A stretch of 64,000 nucleotides of DNA, taken from assembly GCF_035222375.1 (NCBI RefSeq), contig NW_026946363.1, positions 5,332,001 to 5,396,000 of the forward strand, written 5' to 3'. Of the stretch, positions 1 to 10,014 are shown in pieces (position 1 is the first letter of the stretch; each line of letters begins with the position of its first letter). Both the position numbers and the translations under genes were made by a program. Below the pieces are notes generated by a model. That model was given only the letters and a program-made list of their open reading frames with translations. It was not told where the DNA came from and ran no database searches. Source of the stretch: Podospora pseudocomata (Eukaryota; Ascomycota; Sordariomycetes; Sordariales; Podosporaceae).

Positions 1-139
1 ACGGTTGCTGTCGACATGCCCCGTCTTGACTCGAGGTCTCTTGAGACTCTGTGTACCGCGACATGCAGGTCCTCTCTGTCTTCCGTCCGAGGGACAATCG
101 CCTCGCGCTGTCGAGGCAACACCGATGTCCTCGAGATAG

Positions 140-2728
140 AGTCAATCGTTTATCCTGGTGCGGGTCTCTGCTTTAGGGGCAAACCCTCGAAAAAGAGCTT
201 CACTAAGACAGGATTCTCAAACAGCCACGTTCGTGATTGACAGATTTCTCTATGCGTATGATATTTCTTGCGCAAAAGACAGGTGAGAATTACTATGTCG
301 ATCTTATTGTGTAATCCGGATGATGATATCCTGCTGACCTCGTGACAGAAACACCGGCAGGTTCTGCGATCAGATCTATATGGACGCCCTCTCAAACGGC
401 ACGGCGTCTAATGGCTGCTCCGACTGCGCTTTGGGTGTTGTGAGTAGACAACTGAACTCGCCTTTTGGGTATCACCCCGATTTTGCGAACGACTTTCGTT
501 CCAAAACGTCGGAATGCGGTGCCACGGGTTATACCTTTACCTCGCCAGCACCATATGCCATCAGCACGAAGCCCAACGCGAGCCCGACAGACATCCCAAC
601 ATGCGTGTCGCCATACACCGTCCAAGCAGGAGATACGTGCGACGCGATTGCGGCGGCCAGGGGTGTCTCGACTCATAGCGTTGTCAAGGCCGGCGGTACG
701 GATCCCGACTGCACTACCTTGCAGGTCGGCGTGAAGCTGTGCTTGCCAGAGCCGTGTAAACTCTATCGTGTTCAGTATGACGATACATGCGAGCGTATTC
801 TGGCGTCTGTCACTGGTTTGCAAGCGCATGATCTTCTAACTTGGAACCCCAACATCAACCCACTCTGCACCAACCTGGGATCGATGGCGAAAAAGCTCAT
901 TTGCATCAGGCAAGTTCGGGTTCACCCCCCTGATCAGGATGTACAAGTTGATTGCTTTATGGACCGAGTGGCTGACAGTTGGTTTGCTGCTACAGTCCCC
1001 CTGGCAGGACTTTAGACGAAATTACCAGGATAACGACCCTGCCTCCAACCACTACGCAACCTCCTGAAACAGCCGTCCCTCGCCCAACAAACGCCAAAGC
1101 CGAGTCACACACCCGGTGTGGCAGCTGGTATGAAATTCAAGAAGGGGACTACTGCCAAGCCATCTCCATCCGCCAGGCCATCCCCCTCCAAGACTTCTTC
1201 TTTCTCAACCCATCCATCAGCAATCCCGACTGCCTCAACCTCTGGCTCGAGACTTCCTACTGTGTCAAGCCAGTAGGCGACATCAACATGTACAGCGACT
1301 ACCCTTATTCCACATCCCCGGTCTACACGCTCACTTCGTCCAACTACGTCACAACCACCGCTTCTCTGGTTGACAGGGTGCCGCCCATCCCCACTCCCAT
1401 CATCTCGCTGCCTCTAGCACCTGGTTCGCGGACAGCAGCCGACGGCTGCCTTGGGTTTGTCAACCACCGGGTCGTCGTTCCACAGATGGATCAGTCCCTG
1501 CAGACGGATGTGCCCCCCTTGACCAACATGATCAACAGTTGTGACTACGTCCTAGGGGCGTATGAGGTCCACCTCGACGAGTTTCTGTCCTGGAATCCCA
1601 GTCTGGTGGCAGTGAGTCCTTGCTACCTGCAGGCTGGGTACAGGTATTGTGCTGCGCACCGAAACGCTACAGGCGAGTGCCTATTTTAAGACCAGCTTAC
1701 ACCAAACCGACAGAACAATTTGCTAACATTTAGGTCTCGTTTGTAGCCGAACCGTCAAGGACCAACCGCACTTGTATGGAGGTGGCAAGTTCTCATCCCG
1801 GAACCATTCCGTCTTGTTCTTGCTATACCGTCTTGAAAGGCCGGGATGCCAAAGGTTAGTTACAGTAGCAGTTTTTTGCTCGCCTTTCCCCGTCATAAGA
1901 AAAATATGATTGGTAATCCAAGAGAAACTCACTATTTTCCCACTATAACAGTCTACCCTTGCGAAGACATCGCCCTGGACCACAACATCACAGTGAGCGA
2001 CCTCATGACCTGGAACCCCTGGATAGGACCAAGCTCGTCCGTCTGTGACACGGGCATATACGCCAATCTTCCCGAGTCTAGCGAGCGTCCGATCTGCGTG
2101 GGGACAGGGACAAGAAGCAACACCAGCTCTGTGACGTCAGCACAAAGGACGACGACGACAACGGCTAGAAGCACTACTCCTAGCCTCACAACCTCCGATA
2201 GTCCAGGCGCTCCTACGCAGACGGGAATCGTGGCGGGTTGCCGGAAGTACTACATCGCGCAGGCAGGAGATGGTTGTTGGGCCATCGCCAGCAGCAACAA
2301 CATCAATCTCGATGACTTTTATGGGTGGAATCCAGCAGGTTAGTACTCACAAGCTTGCACTGGAAAAAACAGTGGAAACAACACTCGTTAACATCTAAAT
2401 TCGGTAAATGTGCATTTTAGTCGGCACAGATTGCCTAAACCTCTGGCCAAACTACGCGTACTGCGTTCAGGGCCCAGCCTCCATGACTTCCCCCACTGAA
2501 GTACCCACAACGACCACGGCTGGCGGGGTGCCGCCGCCGGGACCAACGCAGGACGGGGCTAATCCGGCGTGTAAGAGGTGGCACACGGTCGTTTCTGGGG
2601 ATGACTGCGCTGCTATCCAGCAGAGATATGGCGTGCCGGATTTTGCAACGTTTCTTCGCTGGAATCCTAGCATTGGGTCTAACTATGAGAATCTATGGTT
2701 GGGGTACAGTGTCTGTGTCGGGATTTGA
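140..2728 (+). CDS. Secreted-type multi-LysM protein, about seven LysM units, 5' end unresolved
   Basis: Probable chitin-binding extracellular protein. After the N-terminal module (a Cys-rich stretch with NSPFGY, typical of fungal LysM proteins), about seven LysM units follow, each with Cys, a GD(T/Y)C-like turn and (W)NP; clear ones include YTVQAGDTC, LLTWNPNINPLC, WYEIQEGDYC, YYIAQAGDGC and WHTVVSGDDC, separated by Ser/Thr/Pro linkers. Exons supported by phase: ..-282, 349-909, 996-1672, 1747-1854, 1952-2338, 2421-2728. Introns 910-995 and 1673-1746 use GC donors (AG|GCAAGT, AG|GCGAGT). The frame is open back to 140 but has no ATG, and no signal peptide is visible, so at least one 5' exon is missing; a possible acceptor precedes 212. 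Known relatives bind chitin and act in plant immunity evasion or fungal competition; function here is inferred. Confidence 0.85.
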
Positions 2729-2935
2729 AAGGAGGGTTAGGATGCATGTAAAGATGTGATTCAGCCTGCCTTGGCCTGAAAGGTATGCTCAGATATGATT
2801 CCCTCTAAAGGGTATTAGAGCACCTACGCAGTGTAGTGGACCTCAATTCGGAAAATAACAGGAGTTATCTACATCCACCACCGCATAACACATAGACCAC
2901 TTTCCCCAGAAACTGCCCAACCCCCCCGAACAACA

Positions 2936-3910
2936 TCAAGATGCCCACACCCTCCCACACTCTGGCTTCGCCCAATATATATACCAATTTTCGGGATTGT
3001 CCATCTCCACCCAACTCGCCGGCCCAACCATACCCACACTGATCCTCATCCAATCGTCCAAATCCCACTCTTCTCTCTCCTCTGCGCTAGCATCCTCCGG
3101 AGGCATCATGCCACTGTCCACCCACCCTCTCACAACGTTCACATACGCTCCATAATCACCCCCCTTACCTGAATCCATCCCCAAGCAACTCAACAGCGCC
3201 TGTTCATCAGCCTCCAAAAAGACCTCATACCTCGACCCTTTCGTACCCAACCCGCCGTCTTTTGCCACCACCACCCCTGGGTCTTCTCCCTCTACGAAGG
3301 TTTTGAACTTCTCCCTCAGTTGATCTCGATCCGCACCGTCGAGGGTCGTGGGGTCGGAAACAAACCGCCAATCCATCTTGTCAAGCACCTCCGGGTCATC
3401 GCCAACCTCGTCCTTGCAATTCGCAACGATGATCCGCTGCAGCATCTCCCACGGGGCGTCTAGCTCGGGCTTGTAGCAGGTTCGGTAAACCACCCATCCC
3501 CATTTGGACCCCTCAGGACCGAGGAGCCACTTGATCTTTTGGGTGGGGGAGGCGTCCTCCCACTCCTCTCCGGAGATGGCCTGCTGCCGCTCCTCCTGTC
3601 CTTCTCCTGGGGAAGAAGGCATTGCGGTGATTATAGGTGATGTTTTTGTGGTGAAATGCCGACTCGGAGGGAAGAAGGCAGGATTTGTTGCTCCTCCTGC
3701 TGGCGATGGTGCACGTCCTGCGAGGAAGACTGCCACTTCGGCTGGGGAGACCTGGGGGTGATTGATAAGGAGAGGACGATTGCCGGGGTGGTGATGTGAT
3801 GAGACACCAAAACGAGAACGAGACCTGTGTGGAGCGCTGGGAGGGACGAAACGTCGAGCGAGTGCTGTCTGGATGGTAGCGCGAGTCCGAGAGTGACAGT
3901 GGCTGCGCAT
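2936..3910 (-). CDS. Conserved fungal protein of unknown function
   Basis: Single-exon frame of 324 aa. The middle contains WGWVVYRTCYK, DWRFVSDPTTLDGADRDQL and Trp/acid-rich segments that I recognise as features of an expanded ascomycete family without an assigned function. An alternative ATG at 3622 would remove a basic, Ser/Arg-rich leader of 96 residues that could be a mitochondrial presequence or simply 5' leader; the conserved part starts just after the internal Met, so I lean to the shorter form. No membrane segment or catalytic motif is visible. It is convergent with the LysM gene, about 200 bp away. The C terminus ends in a Trp/Tyr-rich stretch (NWYIYWAKPE). Confidence 0.7.
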   Translation of the reverse strand: MRSHCHSRTRATIQTALARRFVPPSAPHRSRSRFGVSSHHHPGNRPLLINHPQVSPAEVAVFLAGRAPSPAGGATNPAFFPPSRHFTTKTSPIITAMPSSPGEGQEERQQAISGEEWEDASPTQKIKWLLGPEGSKWGWVVYRTCYKPELDAPWEMLQRIIVANCKDEVGDDPEVLDKMDWRFVSDPTTLDGADRDQLREKFKTFVEGEDPGVVVAKDGGLGTKGSRYEVFLEADEQALLSCLGMDSGKGGDYGAYVNVVRGWVDSGMMPPEDASAEEREEWDLDDWMRISVGMVGPASWVEMDNPENWYIYWAKPECGRVWAS

Positions 3911-5311
3911 CTTTTGCTAATGCCAATCGAGAGTTTGCAATGACAACGGTGAGTCGTTCGCGTTCTTTTTTTTTTTTTTTTGTTTTTTGGGAAAGGGGAG
4001 AAGGGGGTTTATGTGTCTCGGATAAATCCAGGAGGGGTGAGCTTTCCCGACATTTATAGAATTTATCATGAGGTCACAATCTCTTTCTCTCCTCAGGTTA
4101 ACACCCAAAGCGGAGGAGCACAAAGGTCGACAACTCAGTTCAGTGACTTCATTAAATGTAAACTTCTAAACACTTGATTCGCTCAAACTCCATGAACTTC
4201 ACGATTACAAAGTATCCATTTCAACTTTCATCGATACACAACATCTTCATGGCCCTCTTTCCCCATCCAAAAATTCCAACAGCCCAGTATTTTGCTTACC
4301 AGGCGTTCAGCGCTATATTACAGGGCTTACCTCACAAAACAGCGGCGCGCAGCTCGCTAGTTGTACTTTTTGCCAGCCAACGAACCACCACTTGAACCAC
4401 TACCATGGTCACATTTCTTTATTTACATCACAACGCCGATAATCAACAATTGTTTTTTGCTCTTTTCCTCACCATCACGCACGCGTATGATGAGATTCCC
4501 AATGATGCAACTCAAAACCTACGCTACCTGGCAGAACGATGAGAGCCGGTCAAATATCTTAAAACATAAGCTAATACCAAGTTTGTCGACGTTAAATAAA
4601 AGGAAACATTAAATATCAATGGTTCATTTGCAGTTAAAAGCCCGTATTCTTTTGGTCTACCTAGGACGCGGCTGCATAACTACGTTGAACAGTCAATTCC
4701 TAGCATCTCCTCAAAATCCCAACTGAACCAAAGTACCATCTCAAATAGAACAGTAACAAACATTGAAGACCTATTCGAGCTTAAATAGCATCAAAAGATA
4801 GACGATTTAAGAAACTCAATAATCCTAACAACATTCCTCGCCCCTTCTTCTCAACTTCAACTTCTCTAACATCCCATTGGCTCCCGTTCCCATTACCAAA
4901 CCCGCCCCCAAACCGTCAGTTCATCATCCTCAACTCTTGGCATCTCATTCCAAGTCTCGAATACGAGAGCGCGGCCCGCTACGCCGATCTGGTAAGGCGC
5001 ACTCTCCCAACCCCTGTTGTCTCCTCGTAAAGACAGGCATAATACGCCCAAATCCCCTGCTAAACTAACGGGTTCCAGGCAGTTGGTTCGACGTTGTTAA
5101 TTTCCCATATTTTTGATACATAAAACCAACGACCTGCACCGTCCTGCTCTTGCATTGCCACTACCACTCCTCGCATCATCATCTGTCATTCCTTCTTGTC
5201 GATCTTTTTGGTGTATTTCATTCTTTTATTTCCCACCCACAAACATTTCCCCAAATTCAACTACAGTTGCCCAACGCATATTATCAAAAACAACAAAAGA
5301 CCAAAATCAAA
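3911..5311. other. Intergenic, AT-rich
   Basis: Poly-T tract near 3967-3981 and AT-rich sequence around 4170-4800. Only short unsupported frames. The last 200 bases before 5312 are a CT/CA-rich fungal leader ending in an A-rich ATG context, fitting the promoter and leader of the secreted protein. Confidence 0.6.
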
Positions 5312-6049
5312 ATGTTCACCAAAAGCCTCCTCATCTCCGCCCTCGCCGGCGTCGCCCTCAGCACCCCCGCCCCGGCCATCACTCCTGCGCCCATCTACCA
5401 GCGCCAACAACAATCCGACTCCTCCCTCACCCTCGAATGCCAAGCCCAGTACGAATCCATGATAGCCCGCGCCCCCAACCCCTCCAAAGACTCCCCCGTC
5501 ATCCAATGGCTCAACTCCGAGGACATCCTCCGCATCTTCGACTCCGAGGACGTCAACGGCATGTGCTCCGCCATGTACGGCGACGGTGGCCTCAAGCCCC
5601 CCGCCTCCGTCGCGTCCGCCTGGTCCAGCTACATGTCCGAGGCAAACGACTACGCGAGCTCCATGGCCGAGCCGGCTTCTAGCTTGAAATCCAAGTGTCC
5701 CGCCACGATTGGCGCGGCCATCGCGCTGCTGGCTATTACCGACGAAAATTCGTGCAAGACGGCGTACGCGGCGTACTCGAATGTCCTTGGTGGGACTACG
5801 GAGGGTGGCTCCAGCCCGACGACGATGACGGGTCCGGCGAGGACGACGACGTTGAGCCCTGTGCCGACGGTGACGACTGGCCCGAACCCCGAGGATGAGG
5901 ATGAGGGGGGAAATGAGAATGAGAATGTGGAGGAGGGAGGAAATGCCCAGACGACTAGCACCTCTACGGCTGGCGGTGCTAGGGAGACGGGATTCGTTGT
6001 GGCTGCCGCTGCGGCGATGGCGGTGGCTGGTGGGATGGCTGCTCTCTAG
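5312..6049 (+). CDS. Secreted, probably GPI-anchored Ser/Thr-rich protein
   Basis: Start chosen at 5312 because the ATG lies in CAAAATG and opens directly on a signal peptide (MFTKSLLISALAGVALSTPA). The mature part (245 aa in total) has four Cys (in LECQAQ, GMCSAM, SKCPAT, NSCKTA), which suits a small disulfide-bonded helical domain. A Thr/Ser/Pro-rich stalk and an acidic Asn/Glu/Gly tract (DEDEGGNENENVEEGGN) follow. The C terminus is hydrophobic (FVVAAAAAMAVAGGMAAL) after small residues, as in GPI-attachment signals. Likely cell-wall or plasma-membrane surface protein. The organisation resembles fungal infection-structure-specific or cell-wall mannoprotein-like families; specific role unknown. 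The longer frame from 5150 is leader translated by chance. Confidence 0.82.
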   Translation: MFTKSLLISALAGVALSTPAPAITPAPIYQRQQQSDSSLTLECQAQYESMIARAPNPSKDSPVIQWLNSEDILRIFDSEDVNGMCSAMYGDGGLKPPASVASAWSSYMSEANDYASSMAEPASSLKSKCPATIGAAIALLAITDENSCKTAYAAYSNVLGGTTEGGSSPTTMTGPARTTTLSPVPTVTTGPNPEDEDEGGNENENVEEGGNAQTTSTSTAGGARETGFVVAAAAAMAVAGGMAAL

Positions 6050-7677
6050 AGAAAGTAAGTGTTTGTAAGATAAACGAGACGATGGTGGAATAATCGAGTC
6101 ATACCTAATATCAGAGAATTACACAACACTCTTCCTCCTCCGCCGCAGGGGCTTCTGAGTCAACCTCAACTGGAGGACCCAACGCTGTAGTCGTCCGATA
6201 ATACCTAGCCCATTATGGGCTTATCACCTCCATGCCGCCTTGCAATATCCCCATGCAAGGTTTCTGTCGGTAACTTGTATCACTGAGCCCGGTTCATCAA
6301 CCCACAACTTGAAGGGGAATACGTATAATGCCGGGCGAGACATGAATGCAGCGACCAAGTCCCGGTCTAGCATCCTCAGGTGAGTGACGTCGGTCCACCA
6401 AGGCGCGGGATTCATCTTGACATCTTGACTTCGAAGTATCTAATCCCAGCATAGGGCGTATGCTTCGCCATAGTGTTAGCTCTCAGACTGTAGGACGTAT
6501 GATGGTAGTAAAGCCATACCTCCCGGGTCTCAAATCGATGAACTTCCTCGCCCCTCTGCCGCATCTGGTTCCCATGAGGATGTATATATTCTGCGGTGGT
6601 GATGTCGGAAATAGGCCGCTTAATGTAGACAGGCAGAACAGAAAGCGTAGAACCACCTCCTTGTCCCTGGGATGCAATGACCAGCGTTCTGATAAAAGAC
6701 CGCAGACTTGTGTCCGTCTTTTTGAATTATTTTTTTCGCTTCCAGTTCGAGATCGCTCATTGATGAAAATGATCAGTCTTCGGCCCACACTAACGTTGAT
6801 ATTCGCAGCGTATTTCTTCACCGTACATGAGCCGGATTGTCCTTGGCGAATGCGAGCAATGAAACCCGGAGTGTACGGGACAGTCAGGGACAGATCGGAA
6901 GTTTTGCAATGAGAAACTTGTCAGCTGGATGGATCGAGAGTACATGTTGACAAAACACAGAAAGGCCGTCTGTACGAGTGATGTGCCGTCCTGATTTTCT
7001 GTTCGACAAGCGGACACATTTATTGAAGTGGGCCATTCTGGGCTTTGGCTTTGCAAGCCTACCTAGATACCTCGCCCTCATCACCGTTTCCCGTGAGATG
7101 CCGAGAGCGCGATAGACGCTGCCACACACTTTTCTTCTTCTTTATTATTCACTGCCTTTTCGTATCTTAGAATTCAGATTGGAACCGAAACCTGTATTAT
7201 TCGCTTCAGTAGTCCCACCCAGCATTAAAATGCTGGTATAATGTTGTGTGGGTAGCCACAACTGGCTCCACAAAGAGCTTAGGCCAACCTGGGCTGGTTT
7301 GTTTGGGTCTGCAGGATTTCTCGGTTTGCCTTTCCATAGTTAATATCAATCAACACTTTTATACCAACATATAATTCACTTGTGCTATTCGCCTAGGTGG
7401 GCGAACGCGAATAGGACCCGCCCGGGGCGAGTGCGAGTGAACAAGCAGGAAATTCGAGCGCGAGTGAACAGCTAGAAGGTTTGAGCGAGAGTGAACTAGG
7501 TACCAGGGAATTTAGCTAGTACTAGGAAATTTGTAATATAAAATCTTCTGGAGAGTCAATCCTTCCTCTTCTTTTTCGCACACTATCACTCCCGCTTCTA
7601 GAGATTCTTTTCACCTCAGTCAACCATCAACTCAACCACTCTGTGAAACCGTCAAAATCCACAGCCATTCCCTCAAC
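6050..7677. other. Intergenic, no convincing gene
   Basis: Frames on both strands (for example 6460-6912 + and 6483-6821 -) overlap each other, lack family features and have no supporting introns. The right end holds a decayed tandem repeat (7426-7540) and a CT-rich leader (7560-7620) for the gene at 7678. Confidence 0.6.
7426..7540. repeat. Imperfect tandem repeat of about 27 bp, three to four copies
   Basis: The core GCGAGTGAAC followed by a (G)GAAATTTGA-like end recurs at about 7433, 7460 and 7487, and a fourth half-copy (TAGGAAATTTG) lies near 7522. It sits about 150-250 bp upstream of the 7678 start, so it may carry promoter elements; it may equally be a neutral minisatellite. Confidence 0.6.
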
Positions 7678-7955
7678 ATGACCGCGATGTCTTCTTCGAA
7701 CAATTTTGCAAGCGAATCCGCCCAGAAGACCATTGAAGCCATCATCAAGAGTGGCGTTGCCAGCTCTGGCAGCTTTAACGCTGCTTCAAGTCGCACACCT
7801 CGTGCCCTTTCTGACATCCTTTTCAACCCTAAAACTAAGGGAAAGTCTGCCAATGAGAAGAAGTACGTGATTGTTTAGAGCCCTAATCTACTCATACAAC
7901 ATGTGTCATCAATGCTGACTGGTTGAAATATAGTGCCGGCGAAAGTAGAGCCTAA
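7678..7955 (+). CDS. Small spliced hypothetical protein, 68 aa
   Basis: Exon 1 is 7678-7862 and exon 2 is 7934-7955, separated by a 71-nt intron with GTACGT donor, TGCTGAC branch site and TATAG acceptor. Splicing replaces a read-through end with a short tail finishing in NAGESRA. The protein is Ser/Ala/Lys-rich and hydrophilic, with an amphipathic segment (ESAQKTIEAIIKSGV) and a positively charged part (NPKTKGKSANEK); no signal peptide or membrane segment. Good splice signals, a TATA-like element (AATATAAA near 7537) and a CT-rich leader support a real gene. It resembles small, abundantly expressed fungal stress or conidiation proteins in composition, but I cannot name the family. Confidence 0.62.
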
Positions 7956-8626
7956 ACGCGAATTTAGTGGCGTAGGGCCTTTTTGAGAAAGAAGCAAGAC
8001 ATTTCGACTGGGATCCAATGGGATAATTGGTCGGCAAAAGCGAGGTGATAATGGCTTTGGCAAAGAGATATCAATGAAAGTAGGACATTACTTGATGGGT
8101 GATACCTTGTGAAAATCAAGCCGTGCGTAGAAGAATACCTATTAAATTGGTATAAAACTAAGCGAGTGATAAAACTATATGTAGTAAATCCAAGAGAAAG
8201 CAAATGCACGTAAGATTGAACCGAGCCTGATTATCTACATTCCATTCTCATACTTCTCATATTCTCAAAACCAATTTCGTTGACTTCCACTCCGTCGCAG
8301 TACACATAGTGTGGGAAAGTGAAGGTGATAGAATAAATCTACCGAACTGAGGGACTGAACCGCTAGAAATACATGTGGCTGTCAAAACCAGGGCGGTGAA
8401 GAAAGGCGAATAAAGCCGTGAAAAGGATAAAAGGAAAAGGAAAGGAAAAGGCTGCAAAAGACCTGCAAGACCTGCAAAGGAAAGCAAAAGGCTCTAAGCC
8501 AACACAAATAGAAGCACAGCACGCAGGTAAAACGATTCATGCTAGGTACTAAACTTGCACATCTTCAGACTATTTACTTACAAGCCAGAGTCATTCCATC
8601 ATAAGAGCAAATGCAAATCCACAAGA
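7956..8626. other. Intergenic region with no supported gene
   Basis: Convergent 3' flanks of the 68-aa gene (+) and the lectin gene (-). A purine-rich stretch (AAAGGAAAAGG repeats) lies around 8420-8490. No coding signal seen. Confidence 0.6.
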
Positions 8627-8878
8627 TCAAATCCGCCCAATCCCCCCGCGTCCATTCTTCGTATGTCCAAAAGGTCCGCTGCCGCCCCTACTATCCTTTC
8701 CCTCATCCCAGTGAGTGGGAATGCCGTCGTCATCTCCAAGCCAGTCATCACCGCCATCGTCATCACCTCCATTCCCAGGCCAACCAGGGAAGCCACCATT
8801 GCCCCCATCATCATCACCGCCATCATCATCCCCACCAGGATTCCCATCATCACCACCGTCAGACCCAGAGTCGGATAG
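8627..8878 (-). other. In-frame 83-codon extension after a leaky-type stop in the lectin gene
   Basis: Directly after the lectin TGA (8881-8879) the same frame continues through CTA and stays open to a TGA at 8629-8627. The encoded tail is dominated by Gly and Asp (blocks such as GGDDGNPGGDDDGG), then FPGWPGNGG, DDWLGDDDGIPTHWDEG and a basic Gly-rich end finishing GRGGIGRI. TGA-CTA is the consensus stop readthrough context known from fungal glycolytic enzymes and animal genes. The tail does not end in a PTS1 tripeptide, so peroxisomal targeting is not indicated. Caveat: a GAT/GGT-type simple repeat can also stay open by chance in more than one frame. No plausible intron removing the TGA was found. 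Confidence 0.55.
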
Positions 8879-10014
8879 TCAACTGTTCCCTGCGGTCAAG
8901 CAGACACCACCATCGACGTCCCATGCATCAACACCTCCACTCTTGGCAGTCAAAGTCGCAGCGAAGACGTTGATCTCCTGGGTGGTCTCCTTGACCGGCT
9001 CGTAATGCAGGAGGTAAAACAAAACGACAACATCAGGACTGCCCTTGACAATGATGGAGGCAAGAGAAGACCCCGGGATAGGGTTGTTGGCCAGCACAAC
9101 CGGCTGCGGCTGGGTCACGGCGCCAGATGCATCGACTTTGAGCCGGAAGATCTGGTTTTGGAGGTCGGTCGTGTAGAAAGCCCAGAAGTTGGATTTGTCA
9201 TCGACGGCGGTAATGGCTGAGTGAGCGGAGAGGGTGATGGTTTTATCGTTGATGGAGTAGGTTGCGTAGTCTGTGAGCAGGATGTTAGAAGAAATAGGGT
9301 ATGTACAGAAGCTAACAGAGTCAGGGGTAAAAACGGGGACTGACCGTTGGGTCCTTGATCTTGGGAGGAACCAAGTTCGAGTTTGTCATACTGGAAGAAG
9401 ACGACCGGGTCGTCTGTGTCGGTGGGGTTGTTGTAGCGGATGACTTCGATTCCTGGCTGAGGGGGCACGGCAGTGAGGGCTGTGCCGACGAGAGGGGGGT
9501 CATCCAGGGGCGGGTTGCCAGTCTGCCATTTGTAGGTAGGGCTGTGGTTGACTAGGACGATGTTGCCTGTGTCCGATGTGTCCTGGTAGTACAGGCAGAC
9601 GAAGTCGTAGCCTCCGTGGTTGACAAGGCGGACAGCGGCGAGCTTGGAGTAAGGGGCGCACTGCCATCTCTGGTCGTAAAGCTCGCCTTCAACCCACTTG
9701 GTTCCGTTGAAGTATATGTCGCGGAGGTAGTTTTGCTTGTCGACGAAGAAGACGAGGCGTTTGGCGTTGTAGTAGATGGATTTGGAGTTGATGGCAGCGA
9801 GGGGAGTGAAGCGCTTGGCGGGAGCGCTGCCTGACTCTTTGGTGAGGCCTATGCCTGTTTGGTCGCCAGTGACTTCGTAGGTTGCGGGATTGCCAGCGAG
9901 CTTTCCCTTGATTTCAACAAGCTCGCCGTTGTAGGTTTGGGCGTAAGTGAAGATCTCGCCTGCATCGTTGACGCAGGCTGCGAGAGCAGTGTTTGGAAGG
10001 AAGTTGAAGGACAT
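8879..10014 (-). CDS. Fungal fucose-specific lectin-like beta-propeller
   Basis: Exon 1 is 10014-9345 and exon 2 is 9270-8879, joined across a 74-nt intron (G|GTCAGT ... CTCACAG|AC); 353 aa. The protein consists of repeated beta-blade-like units with conserved Trp/Tyr/Arg patches (RWQCAPYSKLAAVRL, KWQTGNPP, NFWAFYTTDLQNQIFRL), as in the Fungal_lectin/AAL (Aleuria aurantia lectin) family of six-bladed propellers that bind L-fucose. Length fits the family (about 310-350 aa). There is no signal peptide; AAL-type lectins are often cytosolic or released without one. The termination codon is TGA followed by CTA and the frame remains open for 83 codons (see separate entry). Binding specificity is inferred from family only. 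Confidence 0.85.

Noticed and set aside
8627-8640. Peroxisomal targeting by the readthrough tail
   Set aside because: The extension ends GRI, which is not a PTS1 tripeptide, unlike known fungal readthrough enzymes.
8599-8856. Minus-strand frame rich in Met/Val/Gly within the lectin extension
   Set aside because: It is the same GAT/GGT-rich DNA read in another frame; composition is pure repeat translation without protein-like features.
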